Assembly: GCA_000310025.1 (NCBI GenBank)
Contig: FN649742.1
Span: 5,115,772 to 5,179,771, forward strand
From: Ectocarpus siliculosus
Lineage: Eukaryota > Sar > Phaeophyceae > Ectocarpales > Ectocarpaceae
DNA: 64,000 nucleotides
Direction of reading: 5' to 3'
The stretch's first letter is position 1. Each line of letters opens with the position of its first letter. Positions 24,101-36,066 of the stretch are shown here, in pieces. Position numbers and translations under genes: made by a program. The notes below the pieces were generated by a model. It searched no databases and had not been told where the DNA came from. It saw only the letters and a program-made list of their open reading frames with translations.

Positions 24101-27100
24101 ATGAAACTTACCCCGGATAGATTTACCCAGGGAGTGTTTCGAAACAAGATCCCCCGTGTTTTCTTGGATTTCCTAACTCGCAATTTCATGCGAAAACGGT
24201 CTCACGCCAGGGGGAAAACAGAGGGAACTATGGTATGGTATAGTTCTGTGCTGCTGTGGGTATGGGCTTGAACTGCGAGCTCTGCTGTAGGCCCGCAGAA
24301 GATTCGGGACCATCGCGTGGGTGTAGCAGTGACAACGCTTTTAGGGGGCAGACATGCCGCAGATTCTGTTAAACCTAAATTTCTGCCATGAATACGCCCC
24401 GCAGCAGTTCCTGGTGTACCAACTGTTGATGGTTCCTGCGTCGTTCGCCTTGTCTCATGCTTAAGGTTATGAAGACCCCATGTACGAACGTCGTTTCTCG
24501 ATGTGTGCGCTTTTTTGTGAATCTAAGCCATCATGTTGAGTATGGACAACATAGGGTGGTGTGTTGTACGACACGTTGCATGCTGCCCCCGCCCCCCCTT
24601 CCCGTGCCTTCATTTTTCCAATTCGGGCAAGGTGAAAAATAGTATACCTTCTTACCCTACACATACCTCCTTCTTTCCTCTCGTCAAGATGCTGAGTTTG
24701 TGTGCAGCACGAGAATTGTCATCCGTCATTACGTCGTACTTCGTACGATAGTGCGAGCTGAGCACGTCATTCGTTAATTTGTATGTTCTCCTGTACACTC
24801 CTGCTGCCCATGGCAATTTAAATCGTCCAGCTTGGAGAACCTAGCGGCGATGGAGGAGACGGTGGTGCGGGATAAGGCTGTGGAGTCAGCGTGCATGGTT
24901 ATTGGACTCATGCAAGGCGGTCAGCAAGAGGTGCGATCGGTGGTGCTTGCGCGTTTGGGGTTCGTACTGACGTGCATAGGAAGATCCCGACCACGCTTGT
25001 GTGATTTGTTTGTTTGGTTTTTGGTTGCGGTTCACAAGGACGGCTGGGTGATTTGACTTTGCTAACGTGAGGAGTGGGGGGAAATGTCCCTACTTGGCGC
25101 GTAGAGCAGCTGGCGTGGAGCTCGCTGAACCCCAAACGGTCGGACGCCGGCCATCAAGGGAATCTTCAAAGCTTTGATAATTTTTAAACCGGATGGTTTC
25201 AGGTTTGGATTGCTTGCTGGCTTTTGCTGGTGTACCAAATGTCGGTAACAATGGTGGTCAAACTCCGCCCATGGGTATACGCGAAAAATATTGAAAATGA
25301 GATCGGTGGCATGTGTAACATGGAGCACGAAACGTCGTTCGTTCGACACCAAGGGTAGCAAGAAGACTGTTTGCTAAGGTGTAGACTGCTGCATTCAGAT
25401 TTATTTTATTTCTACTTGGTTCGTTGGGGTTCGCTTGGCCTTTCGAGTCAAGAACAATACAGCTGTGCTAAATAGCTGTTAAGCTTTGGAAACACCACAC
25501 CTGGCAGCTTAGCTGTGTCCTGCCTTCTTTTTTTATTGCCATCTTGCGTCACCCCTGGATGACACGCTGCTCTCATGATGAGCTCCAGAGGGATCAGTTG
25601 TACCTCTCGAAGCATATGCATGGTCGGTATCCTGCGGGGAAGACGGGGGTTTTGGTCATGCCTGATTGACCAAAAGCGAGATATTGTTTTGGGTCCGCGT
25701 GGATCTCTTTGGAACGTTCCACACACTCCTCTGCTTTGACTGACAGCTAGTATCGCCGTGTCCCTCGAGATCTCCCTGCTTACGACAACGCAAATCCTTT
25801 TTTTTTAGGGTTCGGCGGGGTTATCCGAAATCGGGAATGTAGTTGCCTCTCTTTTGTGTGTTGTTGGCACCCCCCGAACACACACACTTGCCGCGGATCT
25901 CTCACACTCAAACCCACTGCGTGTTTCGGGCAAAAACGTTTACGAGAACGCGTTCAAACAGCAGGCTGGAGGTGGCGTCTGTGTTATGGAGAAAGCTGCT
26001 GCTAGAAGTCTGGAACGTTTCTGTGGTGACTCGTTCACTGTTATTGTTTTTCGATGTTGTAGTAATTTTGGTGTCTCTGTTTGGCCATATGTTGTTTCGA
26101 AAGGCCATGCTGTGGTTCTTGTTGTTACCGCACGTGCCAAAGCAGTCTTCGGTAGTAGGTGGGCTAAAACAATAGTATCGATAGGTGCTTGGTCTTTTGG
26201 TACCGAACGGAGGTTTTGTGATTGCGCCGGCATACTTGTTACAGCACAACTCACGTGTATATCGGTAAGAGTATAGAGTTGATACTCGGTTTGGAAAGGG
26301 CGGAAAGGTGTTAGGTGCTTGATGGGAATTCCCCAATACAATGTAAGCAACGAACAACGACAACGAGAGCAATGCTGTCGAACTTGTCGGACAGGAACCT
26401 TTGGCTTTCTTGCCAAGTTTGTTCGTGGGGCGAGCTCGGGGTTAGGGGGGCGAAACAAGAGAAATGGTCAACAATTGGCCCGGGGTGTTATCAATGTGTA
26501 CGGGCTTCGCCTTTGGTTCGACCAGTGCTATTTTTGGAACCCTCTCAAAGGATAGGTATTACAGCGGTACAACAGTAGTAATTTCCGTCGCCGACGTCGA
26601 GACCCGAGACCTCGGCTGGGCATGTTATGTACATCCTCATGACCATCCTCATGACGGCTGTTGATGGAAGCCTGCTCCCCGAACAGGAATGAGTTGTCAC
26701 TGTCTTCTCGCGACAGCTTCAAAACAAAGATTTGGTTGAACGCACACAGTGGTTTGCCTGCCGCGGTGGAAAACTAGACATGAACGCTCGTTGTCTCGAA
26801 ACTCAATTGTTTTTTTTTCTCTAGAAGGTCGATATGGTAGTAACGGCACGGAAGGCATCCACTTACATGACGGCTCGATTCTTGAGCCAAATTTTGCATC
26901 GCTTTTGACGTGGGCAATTTCTATTGAGCACAGTGAACTCTTAGGCATCACCAGCAGTCGTAATGAGCATAGCTCATGTGGTGACCTCGTCGATGAGCGC
27001 AACGTACAATATACAAGTGGTGCTTTAAGACTTGTTTCTGTTGCCTTTCTCGCGAAAGCCCTCCTGATGTTGCAAGTTTCTGCCGACCGTGATCACTTGA

Positions 27101-30100
27101 GCAGGTGGCGGACATGGTGACTCGGCTGAGTACAGGAGACTGGTTTACGGCCAAGGTGTCTGCTTGTGGGCTGTTCACTGCAGCTTACAAGCACATCTCA
27201 GAGCACGACCAACGCGCGTTGCTGCGTGGACAGGTGTGGGGTGGGACCACAGTATATTGTAAATGATACACTGTATTTAGCTATTTTATTGTTTGGTTAT
27301 GAACCCGCAAACCCGCAAGCACCCGTAGAGGACCCAGCTTGTCAAGCTTTTGTGATCGAACGCGTTCTGTCAGTCGGCAACTTTAGCTCGCCTATCCTGT
27401 TGAAACTGCTGTGATATAGGTACATTTTATTTTTTGCCAGACGAACGACAACAGCTGCTGTAACTCATGCGATGGCTCGTCAGTTGCACTCGCAGCTGTT
27501 GGGGGAATTTTTGTTGTCACGATCCTGTCAATGTTTTGCCTGTGATCCCATGGCAAGTTGAAAGCACAGCCTCACTTGACCAATATTCAAGATTTCGGTA
27601 ACCCCCGACCTCCCCATTTCTGGTGTGGATCTCGGCAGTTTGACGTCCTGGCGAAAGACACAGATACGCCCATGGTCAGGCGGGCCGTAGCGTCCAACGT
27701 GGGCAATTTCGCCGGGGTGGTTGAAGGCCACTTGCTTTTGAGCGACGTGGTGCCTGTATTCGAAGCGCTGGCTTCAGATGACCAGGACAACGTTCGTTTA
27801 CTGGCAGTGGAACAAGCCGGCAAAGTGGCCAAGGCTTTGGTGGATCAAGTGAGTTCTGTTTGAATGCACCTACTAATTTGTTTCTGCACGAATTTCGTCG
27901 TGCTTGTGCAGTCTGCTCCAGCGTTGGGAAGCTGCACTGCACGAATACAAATTGGTAGCAATTGGCGTCGCGCTTGGTCTTGCATGTGCTTTGCACTTTC
28001 AAGCCTTTTTTGGAATGGCCATTCCACGTGTCGCAAGGCCGAAGAAAGTGGTTACATGCTGTAGGACGTGGTGCTGATAATCAACCTGGAGCTAACGTTG
28101 TTTTTCGGGAGGCATTGCCAAGCAGCGATCGTCCTCCCGTGTGCCTCAACTCCACCCCTTACGAACACTGCTCTTGCTTTTTTGTAGCAACTGGAGGATG
28201 AGTGTGCGCCTCACATCGTACCTGTTATCAAGCGCGCGGTGGAGGATCGCAGCTGGCGGGTACGTTGTGCAATGGCGCGGGGCTTCGCGAACGCAGCGCA
28301 TGCTGTTGGACCGAAGCTGACGACGGTAGAGCTGTTGCCCTGCCTCACGAGGTATGCGTTTCTTCCGTTGGTTCGTGGATGGTATAAAAGTCCGTCGGTA
28401 GGAGTGTGGTACTCTCCTGGCGTGGCTCGACGCCTATCGAGGTTGTGTTCTACGGTCAGCGGGTGGTGTTACTTATTTTCGGTGGTCTTCAGAGCGGTGC
28501 ACTGTCGGATCGAGACCAACACACCTTAGTTTTTCCGGGCACTGATTTAGTGTGGTCTGCTAGCAGTGCTGTGAAAAAGCCATACCATGTGCCAACACGC
28601 CCGTCGTTCTATCGACGTGTGATACCGTGTGCTGAATCAGGTGGTAAAAGGTCTGCATGGGCGGGAGTGCGTCGGCCGTTTGAGCATGCCCCTTGATCAA
28701 TCATCACAACATCTGTCTGTCATCCCACACTCTTTTGAGTTTTTGTTTAGCTGCAGCGAACTGGTGGAGCTTACACCTTATCCTTGCTGTATTTTTTGTT
28801 TGCTTGTTGGCGTCTATTTTCAGCCTTCTTCAAGATCACGAAACCGAAGTGAGGGCAGCAATGATCAAGGACATCTCAAGCTTCGTGGATTTGGTGGGAC
28901 CATCTACATTCGCCAGTGAAGTAATGCCATACGTGCTGGCACTACTTCAGGATGTGAACCTGGTGCGTGTGGTGTACAGGTTGACTGCGAGTTTGGGTGA
29001 AGCGCTGATTTGAGGATGGTGTCTTGTTTCAATTTTACCTTGTGACCCCCATCACTGATTGATGTCCGTCGATGAAACTGCTGCATCGTCACGCTTCTCC
29101 GGCAGAATGTCCGGATTGCCCTATCGAACGCATGCATGAAACTTGCGCCCAAGCTTGGTCAGGAGCACACGATGACTCACATCTTGCCGATGCTTCTGGC
29201 TTTCCTGAGGGATGAGTCCGCAGAGGTACGTTCCCGCGCAGTCACAGGGTGCTAGTGCTGCGATCAAACCGAGCGGATTGTCCTCGCCCAGATTGCTTGC
29301 ATGTTGGTTTGGGCGTGTTTGTATTCAGAGTTTCCAGAAATGGTCTTAGCCACCTTGCTATTTTGTCGGCAGCGGCGATAAGGGACCCGATTCGATGTCC
29401 GTGTGAAAAATAGTCATTTTGAGTACAAATAACGCTTTTGACGCGAGACAGGACCGATTCAACTCCCCACTGCACCGTTGGTTGCGGCCCTTTTCTCCTC
29501 TCCTGGCGGAAAAACTGGAGTATTCCTAAGTAGCCACCCTCGGTAATCGTGCCCTCGAGCGCGTTGGCTCTTTCCCCTGTGTGGTTCAATGGCTCGTTTA
29601 TGCGACCCCGTGAGACTCTTGACCGTAAAATATACCCCAACCAATGGCCATGTCGCTTCGCTAGGCTAGCTACTCGCTGACAGATTTTGGACGCCGTTGT
29701 GGGTGGGTAGATGGTTAGCCCACGGACTGGCTGATCCCCGATCGGTTGCGTTGTCGCTACGAATGGTGTGCTTCGCTTGCTTACAGTTAGCACCCGCGTT
29801 TAGGAAACGCCAGTTTTCCGGTCCACAAACAACTCTTTTGTGGACTGAAAACTCAGGGTACGTTGTCCAATTCTGATATCAAGTTTCTTATTTTTTCGTG
29901 ATGCAGAGTCCTGCCTAATTTCTTAAATTGAATTTCTTAAGCTTTACATGGCCTCACGAGAAGCGGCGGAGAGCGCCATCAAACTCGTACGGCAGACAGC
30001 GTATCGTGGTTCCCGACATGTGCCAGACAGGATATGTGCCAGACAGTGCCAGACCCGGCAGGGTGGGGGAGGGGGCGCCGCAAGAACCCCCCCCCGCCTC

Positions 30101-33100
30101 GCCATACACCTATGCACTACTGCAAGGGGGTGGGTAGCACATGGGAGAGAGGGCAAGAGAGAGAGCTAGGAGATGTGTGGGGGTGTTCGTTGTTCGACGC
30201 ATCCCCCGTAAACCCTCGTTTCTTACATGGTAGGGGAGCGGTCGCTCCGGTTTTCTCATCGAGGCGTTTCTTGTGTTGCGGCCCAGATTGAGTTGTATTT
30301 TTCTTAAGCCCATTTTCTTGTGTTTCGTGGAAATTTGAGCCGTTTTTTCTTGAAAAAAAAACTTAATCGCGGGCGCTAACTGTATGTTGACCGCTATGCC
30401 CACGCGTGTGTATACTGGTGGCTGAGTTGTTCCCCATTTTCGGTGATGTCCCCTATTTTTGGCGTCAACAGCGCACGGTATCCACCCGTTACAATAGTGA
30501 ATGCACACCAGGCAGGCACAAGGGGGTGACTTGATGAGGTTTATAGAAACCCCTTAGCGTTTACATGCGGTACGTTGCCTCTTGTGTGCGCAAAAACCCT
30601 TGGTCGTGACCCTCCTTTCCTGTGCAGGTACGACTGCATATTCTTCTACAATTGGATGGCCTGGCGGAGTGGATGCCAGCCATGGCAGAGCAGGTCAGCA
30701 CTTCAAGCCCACCGTCCTTTCGGCACGAAAAAGCCGCGAACTAGCAGATAGAAAAAAAAACACTTCTAGGTATCAGTTGATGCAGGTTTCGGGTGCATGT
30801 GTGGATGTTTTTTCTGCTTGGTCCGTGTTGTTCTTGTTCCTCCCCTGTGACGAGTTCAACGCGCGTGTTACAACCGCAAATCAGGCTGGTCTCGACCAAT
30901 CCTATGTGGGTACCTTTTGGGCGCAGACTTCGAGATCGCGATTCCCTTTGTTTGAAATCAAGGCTGCCAAATCCACGTTTCATGTGTTGGACATCGAGAG
31001 CTGTCGGTTGATGCAACTTGTCGAAGTAGGATTCTTCCCTCTGAACCGGTTTACAGGTTCCGCGCAATAATGGGGACATGGGGCCAATTTACACTCGGTT
31101 CAATGGAGATGCTTAGTGAGGACACAACTGATTGAATCTATGCATAACCAACTCAGATTCAATCAAAACCTAATCGCGCTGACAGGTGCTTCCTCTGGTC
31201 CTTGAACTTGGGCAAGACATCATCTGGAGGGTGCGGAGGGCAGTGATGGTCAGCGTTCCTCTCTTGACGGAGAGGATGGGGGTGAATTACTTTGAAGAGA
31301 ATCTGCTGGAACTTTACCTGCAGGTGATGACTCGTCCACAACAGCTCTATGAGTCGTCCCTGTTTTATTGCCTTATCCGTGTGGAGACTCCGGTGCACTC
31401 GTGTTGGTGCCGATACCGATGCTCCGTGTTTAGCGTATCAACATCTGCGTACGCTTTTCTGTGTTTGGTCTGTTTCACCCAGGCATACCGGGACAGCGTC
31501 AACGAGGTACGAGTCGGCGCATCAGAGGGGTTGCAACGACTGTGCAAGGTTTGCGGCGCAGATTGGTTGCAGGAGAAGGTCCTGCCGCGTATACACGGAT
31601 TCTATGACGAATCTACATTCTACCTCATCAGGATCGCAATCCTAAACGCGCTCAAGAAACTGGCCAACGGAGAGGTGAGTGACGGCGTGCAGAACACATA
31701 CAATAGGTGCGGCTGGCGCCAAACGTGGTTCGTTTTTGGTGTTTTCAAGCTGTATAGTTTCAATGTGACTGAATCAGATTTAGAGTTGGCTCTATCCAGT
31801 TGTGACAATCCGCTTTCCCCAAGGCTGGCCTCCGGTAAGTATCGCGATATATTGCTCGTTTTTTCGATTTCGTAAGTGTTGTTTCTCACGGAGCAAGCGT
31901 TAGTATGCAGAGACCGCGTCGAGAGACGAGCAGATCGAGAATACGGTGTTGATACGCTTGAAACGCTCGTGCTGATGTGCTTGCTAGGAGAATATTTGTG
32001 TTGAACAGAGCGTTACTGCCTGTTTTCACGTTTTCACGGAGGAGGTGAATCTCCAGACGCGTTTTTGCAATGATGGTCTAAACACAGGATGCCTACCCTC
32101 ACAGCGTACTTGAAGTGAGTTGTGGTCGGAACGCATTTCGCGTCAGGTATTAAACACTCAGTTCGTACTCGCCCTGTCTTTCCCCAGGGGAGTGCGGCAA
32201 GCGTCCTGGTCGGGGACGTGCTTCAGTTGGTTCTTCGAGGGGCGCATGACAGCATCCCCAACGTACGGTTTACGGCTGTACGCGCTCTTCAAGAGATGGC
32301 ACCACACCTTGACGCTGGGGCTGTGGACTCGCAGGTGAAGGACTTGTTGAGCCTATCAAGTGTGTACTGGCGATGGTAGCTTGTAGCGTCGTTGGCATCC
32401 AAACAATTCACCCGTCCACCACATTTACAGTAACCCGATGTGCTGCAGCAGAGCTCTCTTATCCCTACTGCAATTGTGAAATCTCGGGCTCTTGCCGTTT
32501 CTTTTCAACATTCCTCGGGACCCGCCACAGTTTCAACAAATGGTTGACGGCTCGTTTGCGTTTCCAAAGGGTATACATACGTCGTGCTACATGTATGTTT
32601 TTGGACTTGCTGCGGTGAGAGTGGGCGTCGACCAAATCACTTGTGTGTGACCCTTGAGTACCCAGCAATGCCGTGTTGGATATGGTAGACCTTGTTGTGG
32701 CGTTTGTGCATGGTATCATATGGATGAACCCCAAGCGTCTATCTAGTTGTCCCGATTCCCAGTTCCCGCCAAAGTGCCAGAAAACGGTTGAACGTTCGTC
32801 TAATATAGTCTACTGGTACAACAATTGCTACCTGGAATCAGGGTGCACGTCTTGCGGGACACAAGTTTTCTTCTCAAGACGCTGCTACCATGGTCTCGGG
32901 TTCTATGCATGCGACAGAATCAAAAATAAATGTAGCACTTTACCTTCCTATTGCGAGCCTCGCCTATCGATAGACTGATGCTACGGCGGAGTACAGCAAT
33001 AGAGTTGTGGCTCAGCCAAAGCTGATACCCAACCTTTCTGATGGTCGCATGCGAGCAGCCGGTCTACACACTCCAAAGGTTCAATAATAGTTGAAAGTTG

Positions 33101-34151
33101 TGTCGGCGGCAGTAGAATCGCAGCTATCGTCACGAAGACACGCCTATTAGTGATTCTGGCACTCTCCGCTCAACGAGACGGTGTACCAGTTGTTTTTATG
33201 CTTTCGTTGCTGTGTGTGTTTGCGGTGAGTAGCGTGGAAAGGAGCGGAGTAGGCTAGTACCAAAAGAAAGAACCATGTCAGCCCAATTTTCGAAGCGCGT
33301 CAGACACAACGCCAGAACGCCAAGGAAGTAGTTGGGAGTTGGTTTGCCGACTGGTCAACCTTCACCAGAGCTTGAATCGAATGCAGCGTTAGGTTTTGCA
33401 TGCTGTACGGAAGTTCTCAGGCGCCTCCGGACGGATATATTGCTGTGACTTACCCGCACCCGAATAGACGCACTGACGGCGTAGACTAAATAGTGATGAG
33501 GAAGGGTGATGGGATATCCGCTCGCCCAGGCGGGGGTTGGACTGAATATTTTATTTGTATGGTTTTGGCGTTGTGTCATTGACGGGACTGTAGCAGTTTT
33601 TCCTTCGTACTGTAGCAGGCCCGAGGTAACCCCTACCCAGAGTCTGGAGCCCGCATGTTGTCTCCTCCGAGGTCAACGGGTGACGAGCGGCACATCGTTC
33701 GTCACAAGTAGTGCCGGATTCTGGTCACGGCGGCCTACGCGATGGAACTTGTATTTTCTATCCATCCGTCCATGTGCGGTGAACCGAAAAATGCGTGATG
33801 GGGATTGCTACTGTACGTTGTGATAAAAAGATATGGACTAGGCGTCCATTTCATTCCTTTACGAATCTACGTTTCTCCTATGAATTGACAACCGCTCGGG
33901 CTCCATTGAGGGGTGGATGGATACCTTGATACCTTGTGTATCTATCCATAACCATGCCTCGAGCAGGCAGTAAACGAGTAATATATGTACAGGCTCAAAT
34001 GCTCTGCTGGGCACCATTTTTATCTTCCCTTCGCACGCGTCTTCGATTTTGAACATGGCAGGTGCGCCCGTGCCTGACGGAGCTGATGCAGTCTGATCCA
34101 GATGACGACGTGAAATTTTTTTCTGCACAGGCCTTAGAAAGCATTCGCTGA
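21114..34151 (+). CDS. PPP2R1A: Protein phosphatase 2A scaffold subunit A (PR65), 14 exons, 586 residues
   Basis: Exons: 21114-21117, 21349-21504, 23714-23819, 24831-24930, 27105-27233, 27639-27848, 28188-28351, 28824-28962, 29106-29225, 30628-30693, 31186-31323, 31483-31674, 32188-32334 and 34062-34151. They sum to 1,761 nt, in phase throughout, giving 586 residues against about 589 in animals. PR65 is a horseshoe of 15 HEAT repeats that holds the catalytic C subunit and a regulatory B subunit. Diagnostic stretches include PLQLLQDDFESSDQEIRLKA at the N-terminus, EETVVRDKAVES, TGDWFTAKVSACGLF, DTPMVRRAVASNVG, DRSWRVRCAMA, IIWRVRRAVM and the C-terminal DPDDDVKFFSAQALESIR. The first coding exon contributes only ATG and one base, followed by GTGAGT. 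Introns of up to about 2.2 kb contain no recognised genes. The intact frame and near-normal length indicate a functional gene. The gene symbol is the animal name; other organisms use RCN1, PP2AA or TPD3. Confidence 0.97.
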
Positions 34152-34678
34152 TGCAAAAGTTGTATGTGTGCGAAGGCGAAAAGGGGCGTGATGCATCCAA
34201 ACGCACGGCGGCAGGAGATTTCCCGTGTCGCTGGTTTGTTGTAACGTTGTAACACTGTAATGGGTATCCGTCGCTTGTGAACTTCACGAGAGAGGCAAAT
34301 GTTTTTCTTTTATTGTTCACAAAGGGCGGGCGTATGGGGCAGGAAATACTTGGCAAATAGTAATTCGCGCAAGGTCAGCACGTGACCTGTCGAAATTGTC
34401 GTGTTGATCTCTTGAGGCAAGTATAAGGCGAGCACCAACGTCGTATTTGGTGGCGAAATCGAGCCCGTAAATCGTTCGCGAACAGTGAACTGAACGTACG
34501 ACGGTGTCCAACCAGCTTCTTCAGGTTCTACCAATTTCTTCTTTCATGCGTTGCGGCAATGACGGTCTAGCGTGACCTAGCCGGCGTATACAAAGAGTCG
34601 CAAGCATCCATGCATTCTTGGCCGTGTTTTTTCGTTTGGAGCGGGTCTCTGCAACACCTCATCCATGCCGACGAGACT
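34152..34678. other. Spacer between convergent PP2A-A and minus-strand gene
   Basis: Just over 500 bp between two stop codons, holding the two 3' UTRs. No coding or structured element is evident. Confidence 0.5.
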
Positions 34679-35770
34679 TCATCGCTTTGTATTCCTACTC
34701 GACGATCTCGATCGCCGACGTTTGCGTCGGCTAAGTTCTGCTTTAGTTCCAAGCCGCAACTTATCTACCAACGCCGTACTGTCTTCGTCTAAGTCAACCA
34801 AGTTTCGGCGAACGGTGGGTTCCGAAGGAACCCCACCAGCACCGTCCGCTGATGCAACAGATATCTTCGAAGTAGTCGGCACACCGCTGCTACTCCCCGC
34901 CAAATTCTCGTCCCACTCGCCCACCCCCTCTCCAGAATCTGATAACAAATCGAGGTCGTCCCCTCCGGCGCTTGTCTTATCCCACCCCAGACCTGCGAGC
35001 GACTTGAAAACCGACCCCGCCTTTGCCTCATGACCAAAGGCTCTGATATTGCCCGCCGTACTTGGACGACGAGACCGCGCATTCGCCTTACTTGGACTTG
35101 GAGTGCGAGACCTCGCGTCAAGCTCCTCTCCACGTGGCACTACTGTGTGCGTATTCGCGTCAGCACCACCCGATTCTGTCGGGCTACCGTTGGTGGTCAG
35201 ACCACCTATTTCGTGCCGAGTCAAAAACGCCGAGGACACGCGGCCATACTTCTTTGGTGGGACCGCTAGGCTGGCAGGATCTCCGCCTCCAACTGGATCC
35301 TCGTCATCGGCCGTTGGGTCGTTCGACATGAATTTATCATACGAGAACGCCGACGATTTCTGGTGTCCCAGCGAAGCACGACGATCCCGTCCTTTCGAAT
35401 CCCATGCGGTGGCGAAGCGGCTGCACAGCGATGAGGCGATCAGACCAAGAGGCTCCGGTGCGTAGACCCGGGCACATTCGCCTACCAGCGAAGATGTTGC
35501 CAAAACGTACCTCCCTATCGAACGTCTCGAAAGAGTTCTATAAACCCTCGATGGCGAAACGTTATTCTGCTGCCCTCCCCGGATACGCACCCCTGCTTCT
35601 GAAGTGTCTCGGCCGCCATCGCCCCCCCGCACAAAATCTTCTGGCCTGCTGCCGGATGTTCCTCTTGCTCGGATCGCATTCAGATGATCTGGGGTCGGCG
35701 TCGTCAACACCGAGGCAGGAAGAAGGAAACCGAGGAGGAGAAGGACTTTTGGGGCACTTCGTCCAAGCAT
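34679..35770 (-). CDS. Predicted secreted protein of unknown function (363 residues, single exon)
   Basis: An uninterrupted frame from ATG at 35770 to a stop at 34679. The N-terminus is a clear signal peptide: a short basic start (MLGRSAPK), a leucine-rich core (VLLLLGFLLPASVL) and a likely cleavage region near TTPTP. The rest is polar and rich in G, S, R and D with no Cys-rich or catalytic motif that I recognise. The C-terminus is strongly basic (SRRKRRRSRSSSRNTKR). One exon is unusual here, where most genes are split. It is divergent from GCN1, with 296 bp between start codons. The frame on the opposite strand is also fairly open, so the gene rests on the signal peptide, length and position. 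A wall or apoplast protein, or a lineage-specific orphan, is possible. Confidence 0.6.
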   Translation of the reverse strand: MLGRSAPKVLLLLGFLLPASVLTTPTPDHLNAIRARGTSGSRPEDFVRGGDGGRDTSEAGVRIRGGQQNNVSPSRVYRTLSRRSIGRYVLATSSLVGECARVYAPEPLGLIASSLCSRFATAWDSKGRDRRASLGHQKSSAFSYDKFMSNDPTADDEDPVGGGDPASLAVPPKKYGRVSSAFLTRHEIGGLTTNGSPTESGGADANTHTVVPRGEELDARSRTPSPSKANARSRRPSTAGNIRAFGHEAKAGSVFKSLAGLGWDKTSAGGDDLDLLSDSGEGVGEWDENLAGSSSGVPTTSKISVASADGAGGVPSEPTVRRNLVDLDEDSTALVDKLRLGTKAELSRRKRRRSRSSSRNTKR

Positions 35771-36066
35771 TTTGAAATGATAAGCAACAGATAGTGCGAT
35801 GGGTTGGGTGTTTCACACTTCCGCCGTCTCTGCCCTCTGCAGTCACTCCCGTAGCTCTCGGGTTGGTGGCAGCAGTGCAATGATGTTGACCCTGTTGCTG
35901 CTGCTCACGACGTGATCGTGCGCCTGGGAGGCTTTATAGTTCAGTTCGGAGAGGGGTGCACAATTTGATTTACGGTGCCGCTGCTTTTGCTGTGTCGCCG
36001 TGATGTGCAGTGCGCTGCTCACGTTCCAGTTTGTTTGGCGGTGGTGGCTGCAGCACCATCGGCTAG

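Noticed and set aside
32673-32978. 101-residue frame in the last PP2A-A intron
   Set aside because: No family features, no splice sites in phase with the gene, and the flanking exons already give the complete PR65 sequence.
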